Origin: Streptomyces jumonjinensis
GTDB taxonomy: Bacteria > Actinomycetota > Actinomycetes > Streptomycetales > Streptomycetaceae
Reading direction: 5' to 3'
DNA length: 64,000 nt
Assembly (NCBI RefSeq): GCF_009600885.1
Contig: NZ_VCLA01000178.1
Coordinates: 10,847-74,846, forward strand
Part shown: positions 25,463 through 34,095 of the stretch, piece by piece
Layout: each line of letters begins with the position of its first letter
Position numbering within the stretch: the first letter of the stretch is position 1
Made by a program: the position numbers and the translations under genes
The notes under the pieces: generated by a model
Databases searched by the model: none
Seen by the model: only the letters and a program-made list of their open reading frames with translations
What the model was told of the DNA's origin: nothing

Positions 25463-26124
25463 GTCCGGACCCGGAGAACACCGTGGTACAGCTCTGCGCA
25501 CAAGGGATGCGGGCGGAGGGCGAGGGGCGCGACGCCGAGGCGAGGAGTCTGTTCACCCGGGCGTGGGAGAGCGCGGGCGACGACTACGAGGCATGCGTGG
25601 CCGCGCACTATCTGGCCCGGTGCCAGTCCACCCCCGAGGACGCCCTCCACTGGAACCTGGAATGTCTGGCCCGCGCCGACCGGGTGGGCGATGAACGCGT
25701 CCGCCCGTTCTACGCCTCCCTGCACGGCTCCATCGGCGGCGCCCTGCTGGAGCTCGGCGAACCCGGCCGGGCCCGTGGCCATTTCGAGGCGGCGGCCGGG
25801 CGGCTGGCGGATCTGCCGCCGGGCCAGTACGCACAGTGGCTGCGGCTGTGCGTCGCGCGCGGGCTGCGCGCCACCGGTACGGCGGATCCGGGCGCGGCGG
25901 CGGGGGATCCGCTGCCCGCGCTGATGGAGCGGCTCTGCGCCCGGGTGGACCTGGACTCGCTGGGCCTGCTGCTGCCCGCCTATCTGGGCGATCTGGGCGG
26001 GCCGGAGGACGCGGAGCGGCTCACCACGGCGCTGCGGATGCTCCACGCGGAACGGCGGCTGCCCGGACCGGAGCAGACGGCGCTCGGCCGGGCGATCGCC
26101 GCGCGGACCGCCGCCGCCGGCTGA
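25459..26124 (+). CDS. TPR-like protein, translationally coupled to the MerR-clamp gene
   Basis: A 221-residue soluble, alpha-helical protein. The segments AEGEGRDAEARSLFTRAWESAGDDYEACVAAHYLARC, DALHWNLECLARADRVGDERV and SLHGSIGGALLELGEPGRARGHFEAAAGRL have the spacing of tetratricopeptide repeats, so it is likely a protein-interaction scaffold. ATG at 25459 overlaps the preceding stop (ATGA), which fixes the start and implies co-translation. Similar small TPR proteins sit next to regulators in many Streptomyces genomes, but the partner and function are unknown. Confidence 0.78.
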   Translation: MSPDPENTVVQLCAQGMRAEGEGRDAEARSLFTRAWESAGDDYEACVAAHYLARCQSTPEDALHWNLECLARADRVGDERVRPFYASLHGSIGGALLELGEPGRARGHFEAAAGRLADLPPGQYAQWLRLCVARGLRATGTADPGAAAGDPLPALMERLCARVDLDSLGLLLPAYLGDLGGPEDAERLTTALRMLHAERRLPGPEQTALGRAIAARTAAAG

Positions 26125-26137
26125 CCCCCGGAGCGGG

Positions 26138-26263
26138 GTGTCACCCCGGCAGGGGGCGCCTGGGGGCAGGGGTGCGGTGTCACCCCGGCAGGAGGCGGGG
26201 AAGCGGTATCACCCCGGCAGAGGGCAGGGAAGCGGTGTCACCCCGGCAGGGGGCAGGGGTGCG
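26138..26263. repeat. GTGTCACCCCGGCAGG tandem repeat reaching into a coding 3' end
   Basis: Four units begin at 26138 (39 bases), 26177, 26206 and 26235 (29 bases each), each starting GTRTCACCCCGGCAGRGGGC or close to it. The last unit contains the stop and the last codons of the minus-strand acetyltransferase (HPCPLPG), so the repeat has altered that protein's C-terminus. Confidence 0.9.
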
Positions 26264-26792
26264 GCTCGACGGCGAAGACCCAGTCGAAGCCGTCGAAGCC
26301 GGGTCCGTCGAGATGCGCCGCCCTGGAGAGCCCGGCGTGTACGGCGACCCGCTGCGAGGCGACGTTCGCCGGCCTGATCCTGGCCACCAGCGGAAGGCCG
26401 GGGACCGAGCGGGCCGCCCACCGGGTGACCGCGGTCGCAGCCTCGCTCGCCAGGCCCTGGCCCCACGCCGAGCGGTCGAAGCGGTAGAAGAGATTGAGGA
26501 TGTCGATCCCTTTGAGCTCCATGGGCTTGATCCCGCAGAACCCCAGCTGCCGGGCCGAGTCATGTCTGCGGACGACCCAGTAGCCGTATCCATAACGCTC
26601 CCACTGGTCGTCCCAGCGCTGGTAGAGCTGTTCGGCGTCCGCGCGCCGGAGGACGACGTCGGAGGGGTTGTGGAGACAGGTCGCGGGATCGCTGTGTATC
26701 GCGAGGATCGCGTGGATGTCGCCCTTGGCGGGCCGTCTCAACGACAGCCGTGCGGTGAGCAGTTGGCCCTCGAATGGTTCTGTCTCGGTCAT
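26238..26792 (-). CDS. GNAT-family N-acetyltransferase (RimJ/RimL type)
   Basis: A 184-residue acetyltransferase with LLTARLSLRRPAKGD near the start, the acetyl-CoA loop region SAWGQGLASEAATAVTRWA, and ARIRPANVASQRVAVHAGLSRA at the C-terminal strand. It acts on an unknown amine. The last residues, PHPCPLPG, are encoded by the tandem repeat, not by conserved family sequence. ATG at 26792 is preferred because the family similarity starts there; a GTG at 26813 adds seven residues. It converges with the TPR-like gene. Only about 115 bases separate it from the stop of the LuxR-family ATPase gene, which lies upstream on the same strand. Confidence 0.82.
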   Translation of the reverse strand: MTETEPFEGQLLTARLSLRRPAKGDIHAILAIHSDPATCLHNPSDVVLRRADAEQLYQRWDDQWERYGYGYWVVRRHDSARQLGFCGIKPMELKGIDILNLFYRFDRSAWGQGLASEAATAVTRWAARSVPGLPLVARIRPANVASQRVAVHAGLSRAAHLDGPGFDGFDWVFAVEPHPCPLPG

Positions 26793-26907
26793 AGGGAGAG
26801 CGTAGGACGGCACCGGGCGCCGTGAAGGGGGGCGGCCGGTTCCGGGCCCGGATCCGGCAAGTCGCCGCAGGGCGGCCGTGGCCTCCCCGCCGGGCCCGGC
26901 AGGGTCC

Positions 26908-29700
26908 TCACCGCCCGGTGCCGTCGGCGTCCTCCCGGAAGCGGGCGGCCAGTTCGCCCCGGGAGCGGATGCCGAGCTTCGCGTAGATCCGGGTCAGGTG
27001 GTACTGGACGGTCTTGACGGAGATGAACAGCTCCGACGCCGCCCGCTGATTGCTCGCCCCGGCGGCGACGAGCCGGGCGACGGCCCGTTCCTGGGCGGTG
27101 AGCCGGGAGAGCGCGGGGACGCCCCGGCTGGAGTTCACTCCGCCCGCCTGGAGTTCGCGGTCACAGCGCTCGACATAGGTGCGGGCCCCGAGGGTGCTGT
27201 AGGCGTCCCGGGCGTTCTTGAGGACGGTGTCGGCGTCGCGGCGCTTGCCCGCGCGGCGCAGCGTCTGGCCGTACGCGAAGTTCACCCGGGCCCGGTCGTA
27301 GGGCAGCGGGAGGCCGGCGAGGTGGGCGAGGGCCGTCTCGAACCGCTCCCGGGCGGCGGTGACATCGCCCCGCGCGGCGGTGATCCGGCCGCGTACCAGA
27401 CCCAGTCGCGCCAGGGTGGAGCGGTGGCCGCGGGCCTCGGCGAGCTTCTCGTACGGGGTGAGGAACGCGTCGGCCTCCTCGACGCGATGGGTCATCACCA
27501 GGGCGTTGGCGTACACATCCGGCCAGGGCCAGAAGCCCGGTTCGTCGATGCCCGCCCGGTGCGGCAGCCGGACCACGGGGGCGAGCGCTTCGACGGCCCG
27601 GGCGTACTCCCCGCGCGCCTCGGCGACCTGGGCGCGGGCCAGGGCGGCGGGCACGGCCATCACCTCGTAGTGGTGCAGTCCCACGGCGGACTGCCGCAGA
27701 TGGTGGTCGGCGCTCTCCCAGTCGCCGCGCAGGGCGTGGATCTGGGCCCCGGTCCAGTGCGCCATGGGGCGGACGAATTCGATTCCGGCCTCGGCGAGGC
27801 GGGCGGCGGCCCGTTCGGCGGTCTCCAGGGCTTCCTGCCAGGAGCCCAGCGCGAACTGAGTGCGGGCCAGCCATGCCTGGGCCCAGAGCGAGATACGGGT
27901 GGAGCCCATCCGGTATCCGGTGGGCACGGCCTCCTCCAGCTGGCGGCGGGCGGCCTCAGGGGCGTCGAGGGCGAGGTTCACCCAGCCGCGGCCGAGCAGA
28001 AAGCGCTGGGACTGGGCCCCGCCGGAGTCCTTGGCCACCGCCGACTCATAGGCGGCGACCGCCTCGGCGGACCGTCCCATGGCTGCGAGTCCGAGGCCGA
28101 GCACGGCCTCGGACTCGATGGCCGAGGGGTCGGCGGGGTCCGCGAGATCCAGGGCCCGGCGGGCCCAGACGACGAGTTCGGGGGTGTCCCAGCGGCCGAG
28201 GGCGTGCAGCACCCGCCGCTGGCAGATCTTCGCCCGGAGATCGGGCCTCCGCTCGGGGTCGCAGCGCTCCCATGCCTGGGTGAGCAGGGTGTCGGCCTCC
28301 GCCGACCGGCCGCGCATGATGGCCAGATAGCCGAGGACGACGTCGCGGAGGGTGCTCGCGGGGAAGCTCTCCAGCTCGGCGGCGAAGAGCACCGCCCGTG
28401 GGATGTCGCCCGCGCCGATCATCGCGTCCACGGCGCGCAGCAGCCGGTCCTGGCGGGCGGCGCGGGCGGGGGTCAGCCGGCTGGCCGTGACGAGGGTGTC
28501 GGCGACCGCCGCCCACTCCCCCGCCGACGCCCGCTCGGCGGCGTACCGGTCGAGTTCATCGGCGAGTGAGGCGTCCGCCGTGGTGACCGCGACCCGGTGG
28601 GCGAGCCGCCGGCCGGGGTCGTCGGTGATGTCCGCGGCGCGCAGATGCAGTGCGCGCCGCCCGGTCAGTCCGATGCCGGTGAGGACGGCGGCCCGCACCA
28701 GCGGGTGCGGAAAGGAGAGCAGGGTCCGTCCGGGTTCGACGGCCGCTCTCAGCAGTCCCGCCGCGACGGCCTCGTCGACGGCGGGCAGCGGGTCGGCGAT
28801 GCCCGCGAGGGCGGCGGCCTCGGCGACGGGGGCGCCGTCGTCCAGTACGGCGCATGCCTCGGCCAGGGCGCGGGCGGCGTCGCCGCAGCGGGCTAGCCGC
28901 CCGCGTACGGCCGAGGCGTAGCGCGCGGGCGCGGGCAGCGCGGGCTGCCACTCCTGCCAGGTCTCCCGGGGCAGTTCGGACAGCAGCCGGATGATGTGCC
29001 GGGGGTTGCCGAGGGTGTGCCGGCAGAGGTGGCGTGCGGTGGGGAGGGAGAGGGCGATGCCGTGGCTCCGCCGGGCGAGGGCCACGGTGTCGCCGGGGCC
29101 GAGCGGATCGGGGCGTACGGTCTGGCGGTGCAGGCCGTCGAGGAACTCCAGGGTCTGGCCGGGCGCGCTGTCGTGCGGTCCTTCCGCCGGTACTTCCGCC
29201 GGTCCTTCCGCGTCGTCCCGGGCGATGAGCAGGACCAGTACGCGTTCCGTGGTCATGGCGCGGGTGGCGGAGGCGATCGCCCGCAGGCTCTCCGGATCGG
29301 CCCAGTGGGCGTCGTCGACCACGACGGCGAGCGGTTCCTGGTGTTCGAGGGCGGCCCAGAGCCGGTGGAGGCGCTCGGCGGCGTCGAGGATGTCGTGCGG
29401 TGTGGCCGCCGGGGCGGCGAGCCGGAGCCCGGGGTCCGCCCCGGACGCCCGGGCCAGCTGCTGGGCCACGCCCAGGGCGAGCCCGGATTCCCAGGGCACT
29501 CCGCTCACGCGGACCGTCCGGGCGCCGGTGGGGGCGGTGAGGACCTGCTCGGCCAGCGCGGTCTTACCGCTGCCCGCCGGACCCTCGACCAGGGCCATCG
29601 CGGGCCTGCCCGCGCGGACGGCGTCGAGCCGGCGGTTCAGCTCGGCGCTGGGGCCTGCCTGTCCTATCAGGCTTCGCTGCTGGTCAGGGCGATCGTCCAT
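26908..29700 (-). CDS. Large LuxR-family ATPase regulator (LAL)
   Basis: A 930-residue transcription regulator. A STAND-type NTPase starts at the N-terminus with Walker A GPAGSGKTALAEQV (about 40) and Walker B-like LAVVVDDAHWADPESLR (about 125). The middle (about 350-850) is a helical TPR-like array. The C-terminal LuxR helix-turn-helix (about 862-925) reads LTAQERAVARLVAAGASNQRAASELFISVKTVQYHLTRIYAKLGIRSR. Such proteins activate transcription after binding a small-molecule inducer. The ATG at 29700 is chosen because the frame continues upstream only into DNA antisense to benD. Its target is unknown; it may read the benzoate genes next to it, which is only inference. Confidence 0.9.
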   Translation of the reverse strand: MDDRPDQQRSLIGQAGPSAELNRRLDAVRAGRPAMALVEGPAGSGKTALAEQVLTAPTGARTVRVSGVPWESGLALGVAQQLARASGADPGLRLAAPAATPHDILDAAERLHRLWAALEHQEPLAVVVDDAHWADPESLRAIASATRAMTTERVLVLLIARDDAEGPAEVPAEGPHDSAPGQTLEFLDGLHRQTVRPDPLGPGDTVALARRSHGIALSLPTARHLCRHTLGNPRHIIRLLSELPRETWQEWQPALPAPARYASAVRGRLARCGDAARALAEACAVLDDGAPVAEAAALAGIADPLPAVDEAVAAGLLRAAVEPGRTLLSFPHPLVRAAVLTGIGLTGRRALHLRAADITDDPGRRLAHRVAVTTADASLADELDRYAAERASAGEWAAVADTLVTASRLTPARAARQDRLLRAVDAMIGAGDIPRAVLFAAELESFPASTLRDVVLGYLAIMRGRSAEADTLLTQAWERCDPERRPDLRAKICQRRVLHALGRWDTPELVVWARRALDLADPADPSAIESEAVLGLGLAAMGRSAEAVAAYESAVAKDSGGAQSQRFLLGRGWVNLALDAPEAARRQLEEAVPTGYRMGSTRISLWAQAWLARTQFALGSWQEALETAERAAARLAEAGIEFVRPMAHWTGAQIHALRGDWESADHHLRQSAVGLHHYEVMAVPAALARAQVAEARGEYARAVEALAPVVRLPHRAGIDEPGFWPWPDVYANALVMTHRVEEADAFLTPYEKLAEARGHRSTLARLGLVRGRITAARGDVTAARERFETALAHLAGLPLPYDRARVNFAYGQTLRRAGKRRDADTVLKNARDAYSTLGARTYVERCDRELQAGGVNSSRGVPALSRLTAQERAVARLVAAGASNQRAASELFISVKTVQYHLTRIYAKLGIRSRGELAARFREDADGTGR

Positions 29701-29894
29701 GCTCCGGCACGCTAGCACTGCCCATCGGAGGCGGTGCCCCTCCGTGCGGTGTCCGCTCCGGCCGGGGTCCGTCGCCGGGGACGGGCCGCCGCATGAGCCG
29801 GGGTTCGTGACCCGGGGACGGGCCGCGTCCCCCCTCGAAGCGTCCCCGGGTACCAGACCGCGCCCCCCGAGGCCCCTCGCCGGTGCGCGCTGCA

Positions 29895-30704
29895 TCACCC
29901 GAGGTCCCCTCCGGCGACGGGGAGCACCGTGCCGGTGATGTACGAAGCCTCGTCGGAGGCGAGAAAGACGATCGCGGCGGTCTGCTCGTCCAGTGAGCCG
30001 TACCGTTTCATCAGGGACGAGTCGACGGTCTGGTCGACGATCCGCCGGTACCAGGCGCGCTCCTGGTCGGTCCCGGCCGCCGGGCCCCGGGCGATCGTCC
30101 GGGCGGGGGCGTCGGTGCCGCCGGGCGCGGTGGCCACGACGCGGATCCCGTACGGGGCCGCTTCCAGGGCCAGCGAGGCGGTGATGGCGTTGACCCCGCC
30201 CTTGGCCGCCGCGTAGGGGATCCGGTTGACGCCCCTGGTGGCCACCGAGGAGACGTTGACGATGACGCCGGACCGCTGGGCGATGAGCAGGGGCAGTGCG
30301 GCGCGGCAGGTCCACAGCGTCGGGAAGAGGGAGCGCTGGATCTCGGCGTGGATCTGGTCGGGCGTGTAGTGCTCATAGGGCTTGGCCCAGATGGTGCCGC
30401 CGACGTTGTTGACGAGGCAGTCGATGCGGCCGTGGCGGGCGTGGGCGGCGGCGACGGCGGCCTCGGCGCCTTCGTACCGCTCCAGATCGGCGACGACGGC
30501 GAGACCGCCGAGCTCAGCGGCGATCTCGTGGACGGTCTCCGAGCGGTCGACGAGGACGACGTCGGCGGATTCGGCGGCGAGACGGCGGGCGACGGCGAGG
30601 CCGATGCCCTGGGCGGCTCCGGTGACCACCGCGGTCTTCCCGGCGAACCGGCCCGGGTGGACCGCCGGCCGGGGCGCGGACCCCGGGCCGGGGCGCGGGC
30701 TCAT
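29895..30704 (-). CDS. benD: Benzoate cis-dihydrodiol dehydrogenase
   Basis: A 269-residue SDR that oxidises 1,6-dihydroxycyclohexa-2,4-diene-1-carboxylate to catechol with CO2 release, using NAD+. The cofactor motif is VVTGAAQGIGLAVARRL, then VNNVGGT, and the catalytic Ser and YxxxK are in VNVSSVATRGVNRIPYAAAKGG. Segment IWAKPYEHYTPDQIHAEIQRSLFPTLWTCRAALP matches BenD proteins. Its ATG overlaps the benC stop by four bases, so it is the last gene of benABCD. The presence of a diol dehydrogenase favours benzoate rather than anthranilate as the dioxygenase substrate. Confidence 0.93.
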   Translation of the reverse strand: MSPRPGPGSAPRPAVHPGRFAGKTAVVTGAAQGIGLAVARRLAAESADVVLVDRSETVHEIAAELGGLAVVADLERYEGAEAAVAAAHARHGRIDCLVNNVGGTIWAKPYEHYTPDQIHAEIQRSLFPTLWTCRAALPLLIAQRSGVIVNVSSVATRGVNRIPYAAAKGGVNAITASLALEAAPYGIRVVATAPGGTDAPARTIARGPAAGTDQERAWYRRIVDQTVDSSLMKRYGSLDEQTAAIVFLASDEASYITGTVLPVAGGDLG

Positions 30705-31753
30705 CGGGCGGCTCCGGTGACCGCCGGCGTCCGGGGGGCCGTGGCCCCCGCCGCCGTGGTGAACTTCTCGTAGTGGAAGCCCGCCGGGGTGACGCCGAGC
30801 GCGGCGATATGGCCGCGTACCGCCTCCACCATGGCGGGCGGGCCGCACAGATAGACGTCCGCGTCCCCGTGGTGGAGGGTCCCGGCGTCGATCAGACCGG
30901 TGACGTACCCCGTGTTCCGCGCGGTGCTCGACGGGTCGGCGACACAGTGGTCGAAGGTGAAGCCCGGGATGAGGGCCGCGTACTCCGCGAGGGTCTCCAG
31001 ATGGACCAGGTCCCGGTCGTGGGTGACGCCGTAGAGCAGATGGACGGGGTGGGGGGCGCCGTCCTGGGCCAGTCGCTCCAGCATCGACAGCAGCGGGGCG
31101 AGTCCGGTGCCGCCCGCCAGGAGCAGGGCGGGCCGGATGAGCGGCCTCAGATAGAAGCTGCCCAGCGGGCCGGTGAACTCGACGCGGTCACCGGTCGCGG
31201 CCCGGTCGGTGAGATACCCGGACATCGCGCCGCCCTCGGTGACCCGGACGAGGAACGACGCCCGCCGCTGTCCCGGTCCGGAGCTGAAGGAGTAGGAGCG
31301 GCGCTGATCCGTGCCGGGAACCGTGATGTTGACGTACTGGCCGGGCAGAAAGTCCAGCGCCGCCCGGTCGTCGGCGTCGAGGGTGAAGCCGACGGTGCTC
31401 GCGGAGTGGCGCTCGACGGCGGTGACGGTCGCGGTGCGGGTGACCGCGGCGGTCCTGGCCGCGGCCGAGGTCGCGGGCACGCGCAGGACGAGATCGCTCT
31501 GCGGCGTCATCTGGCAGGGCAGACAGTAGCCGAGTCCGGCCTCGTCGTCGGTGAGCGCCTCCTCGATGTAGTCGCCGCCGTCGTAACTCCCGGACTCGCA
31601 GTACGACTTACAGGTACCGCAGGCTCCGTCACGGCAGTCGAGCGGAATGTTGATACGTGCCCGGTAGGAGGCGTCGGCGACGGTCTCGTCCGGCCGGCAG
31701 TCGATGAACCGGGTGACGCCGTCCTCGAAGCTCAGGGCGACCTGGAATGCCAT
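30701..31753 (-). CDS. benC: Benzoate 1,2-dioxygenase, ferredoxin-reductase component
   Basis: A 350-residue electron-transfer subunit passing electrons from NADH to the terminal oxygenase. An N-terminal plant-type [2Fe-2S] domain has cysteines in PLDCRDGACGTCKSYCESG and GYCLPCQM. An FAD-binding domain (YVNITVPGTDQRRSYSFSS) and a NADH domain (LLLAGGTGLAPLLSML, DVYLCGPPAMVEAV) follow. The ATG at 31753 lies 97 bases after benB. The Ala/Thr-rich stretch SAAARTAAVTRTATVTAV links the ferredoxin and flavin domains. Its stop overlaps benD. Confidence 0.95.
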   Translation of the reverse strand: MAFQVALSFEDGVTRFIDCRPDETVADASYRARINIPLDCRDGACGTCKSYCESGSYDGGDYIEEALTDDEAGLGYCLPCQMTPQSDLVLRVPATSAAARTAAVTRTATVTAVERHSASTVGFTLDADDRAALDFLPGQYVNITVPGTDQRRSYSFSSGPGQRRASFLVRVTEGGAMSGYLTDRAATGDRVEFTGPLGSFYLRPLIRPALLLAGGTGLAPLLSMLERLAQDGAPHPVHLLYGVTHDRDLVHLETLAEYAALIPGFTFDHCVADPSSTARNTGYVTGLIDAGTLHHGDADVYLCGPPAMVEAVRGHIAALGVTPAGFHYEKFTTAAGATAPRTPAVTGAAR

Positions 31754-31850
31754 GGGGGTGCTCTTTTCGCAACTAGCGGGACCGCCGGGGCTGTCGCGGC
31801 GGGCAGGGCCGTCGCGGCGGGCGGGGCGGGCGGTCGTCGTGGACGCCGGA

Positions 31851-32438
31851 TCAGACGTGGTAGACGTCGACCACGTGGTGGACACAGTCGTTCTTGAGCA
31901 CGACCTTCTTGCTGGTGATCAGCGGGGCCTCGGCGGAGAAGTCGATGCGATAGAAGGAGGTGCCGAAGTAGGTGTCGGTGGCCTGATAGCGGTAGTAGAG
32001 CGTGAACCAGTTGAAGCGCACGTCCACGACGGCGCCGGCCCGGCCGGTGATCTCCACATTGGCGATGTTGTGGCCGGTGCGGGGCTCGGGCAGGCTGGTG
32101 GCGCTGGAGCGATCGGTGCGGATGCGGAACACCCGGTCCTCCAGCCCGCCGCGATTGGCGTAGTAGATCAGGGAGATCTCGGTGCCCGGGTCGCGGGTGA
32201 GCTCGCCGTCGTCCGCCCAGGCGGGCATCCAGAACTCGGCGTCCGGGTGGTAGCACTCCAGCCACTTCTCGAACTCGCGGTCGTCCAGGTACCGCGCCTC
32301 GCGGTAGAGGAACCGGCGTACGGCCTCGGGCGTGACGGTCTCCGGCTCCGTCCCGGACTCCGTCCCCGGCTCCGGCTCCGCCCCGGACTCCATACCCGGC
32401 TCCGTCCCGGGTCCGTTGGCGTCGGTCGCCGTGGTCAT
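31851..32438 (-). CDS. benB: Benzoate 1,2-dioxygenase, beta (small) subunit
   Basis: A 195-residue structural subunit of the alpha3beta3 ring-hydroxylating dioxygenase. The conserved core (about 35-195) includes VRRFLYREARYLDDREFEKWL, DAEFWMPAWADDGELT and VRFNWFTLYYRYQATDTYFG. The first 30 residues are a Gly/Glu/Pro/Thr-rich tail (GTEPGMESGAEPEPGTESG) made by a short tandem repeat and absent from typical BenB. The ATG at 32438 is the only start giving the whole core; a later start would lose only the tail. It lies between benA and benC. Confidence 0.93.
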   Translation of the reverse strand: MTTATDANGPGTEPGMESGAEPEPGTESGTEPETVTPEAVRRFLYREARYLDDREFEKWLECYHPDAEFWMPAWADDGELTRDPGTEISLIYYANRGGLEDRVFRIRTDRSSATSLPEPRTGHNIANVEITGRAGAVVDVRFNWFTLYYRYQATDTYFGTSFYRIDFSAEAPLITSKKVVLKNDCVHHVVDVYHV

Positions 32439-32562
32439 GGTCTCTGCTCCTCAGCTTCGTCGTGGTGGGGCCGGCAGGCAGGGCACGGCCATGTCGTGAT
32501 GCGTCGGCGCTCGTGGCGCGGCCGGCCTCCCGGCGCGGTCGTCAGGCGGCGCTGTCGCGCGG

Positions 32563-33903
32563 TCACGCGTCGAGCGCCCGGCGCAGGGTCCGCGCCCAGT
32601 AGCCGTGCTGAATGGGGTAGAGCCCCTCGTCCTCGGTGCGCACCCCGCTGGCGAGCGGGTTGATGCCGAGCGCCTTGGCGTCGTCGTCGGGACCGTCGAT
32701 CTGGTGCACCGCGCCACGGCTGAGGTCGTTCCAGGGGGCGGCCTCGGCCTGGTAGGTCTTCTGGCAGGAGCGGAACTCCTCCAGATCGTCGGGCGTGGCC
32801 ATGCCGGTGGCGTTGAAGAAGTCCTCGTACTGCCGGATGCGCCGCTCCCGGGCCTCGGCGCTCTCGCCCTTGGGGGCGATGCAGTAGATCGTCACCTCCG
32901 TCCGGTCGACGGAGACGGGCCGGAAGTGCCTGATCTGGGAGCTGAACTGGTCCATCAGATAGACATTGGGGTAGAGGCAGAGGTTTCTGGAGACGCCGAT
33001 CATCCAGTCGGCCTTCACCTCGCCGAACCCGGCGACCAGCTCGTCCCGCCGGGCGGCGAGCGGCCGGTTGGCGGGGTCGAGCCATTTGGTCCAGAGCAGC
33101 AGATGGCCGTGGTCGAAGGAGTAGAAGCCGCCGCGCTGCTTCGACCAGCCGCCCGCGTCCATGGTCCTGGTCTCGTTGGCGGACTCGCCCGCGGTGCGGC
33201 GGGCCTGGGTGGCCGCGTAGTTCCAGTGGGTGGCGGAGACGTGGTAGCCGTCGGCGCCGTTCTCCGTCTGGAGCTTCCAGTTGCCGTCGTAGGTGTAGGT
33301 CGAGGAGCCCCGGAGCACCTCAAGGCCCTCGGGCGACTGGTCCACGATCATGTCGATGACGGTGGCCGCGTCTCCGAGATGCTCGCGCAGCGGCAGCACA
33401 TCGGCGTTGAGGCTGCCGAAGAGGAAGCCCCGGTAGCTCTCGAAGCGGGCCACCTTGGTGAGATCGTGCGAGCCGTCGGTGTTGAACTGCTCGGGGTAGC
33501 CCGCGTTCCGGGGGTCCTTGACCTTCAGCAGCTTGCCCGTGTTGTTGAACGTCCAGCCGTGGAACGGGCAGGTGAAGGTGGTGCGGTTGTCGGTCTTGCG
33601 ACGGCAGAGCATCGCGCCCCGGTGGCTGCACGCGTTGATCAGGGCGTGCAGCTCGCCCTGCTTGTCACGCGAGACGACGATGGGCTGACGGCCGATCCAG
33701 GTGGTGAAGTAGTCCCCGACCTCAGGGATCTGGCTCTCATGGGCGAGATAGACCCAGTTGCCCTCGAAGATGTGCTTCATCTCCAGCTCGAAGAGCTCCG
33801 CATCGGTGAAGACGCTCCGGCGGACGCGGTACACGCCCTGCTCGGAGTCCTCAACGAGAGCGTCCTCCAGGATGGCCCGCGCACGGCTCAAGCCCTCGGC
33901 CAT
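32563..33903 (-). CDS. benA: Benzoate 1,2-dioxygenase, alpha (large) subunit
   Basis: A 446-residue catalytic subunit that adds O2 to benzoate. The Rieske [2Fe-2S] ligands are in ACSHRGAMLCR and FTCPFHGWTF. The mononuclear iron site is in TENGADGYHVSATHW (two His) with the bridging Asp of that stretch; the third ligand Asp should lie near the C-terminal part. Segments LCLYPNVYLMDQFSSQIRHFRPVS and EFRSCQKTYQAEAAPWNDLSRG are typical of benzoate/anthranilate-type dioxygenases. GGAGGGACGG before ATG at 33903 sets the start. It is the first gene of benABCD. Confidence 0.94.
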   Translation of the reverse strand: MAEGLSRARAILEDALVEDSEQGVYRVRRSVFTDAELFELEMKHIFEGNWVYLAHESQIPEVGDYFTTWIGRQPIVVSRDKQGELHALINACSHRGAMLCRRKTDNRTTFTCPFHGWTFNNTGKLLKVKDPRNAGYPEQFNTDGSHDLTKVARFESYRGFLFGSLNADVLPLREHLGDAATVIDMIVDQSPEGLEVLRGSSTYTYDGNWKLQTENGADGYHVSATHWNYAATQARRTAGESANETRTMDAGGWSKQRGGFYSFDHGHLLLWTKWLDPANRPLAARRDELVAGFGEVKADWMIGVSRNLCLYPNVYLMDQFSSQIRHFRPVSVDRTEVTIYCIAPKGESAEARERRIRQYEDFFNATGMATPDDLEEFRSCQKTYQAEAAPWNDLSRGAVHQIDGPDDDAKALGINPLASGVRTEDEGLYPIQHGYWARTLRRALDA

Positions 33904-34095
33904 GGTCCGTCCCTCCGTTCGTTACGGCTGCTTTTCAGCACCATGACACCGAGGTGAAGAATCGGGCCCCAGGCGTTTTCCCAGGGTTGACCCAGGGGGG
34001 TATTGATATCTTCCGCGTCTCAATACGCTGCGATCAAGTATTTGTTGCGTATGGGATCAGCTCCCTACGATGAGGCGCAATCGAGGGAGATTCCA
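33904..34095. promoter_or_regulatory. Divergent ben/LysR control region with ATAC/GTAT inverted motifs
   Basis: 192 bases between benA (minus) and the LysR gene (plus), AT-richer than coding DNA. ATACGC (34023-34028) and GCGTAT (34047-34052) form an inverted repeat with GTAT at 34038-34041 between them. ATAC/GTAT half-sites are those bound by BenM/CatM-type regulators. TTGACC at about 33987 could serve as a -35 for the LysR transcript. Confidence 0.5.

Noticed and set aside
34003..34095. Upstream extension of the LysR gene
   Set aside because: The conserved start MELRHLRYF and the ribosome site GAGGGAGA place the start at 34096; the extension falls in the control region.
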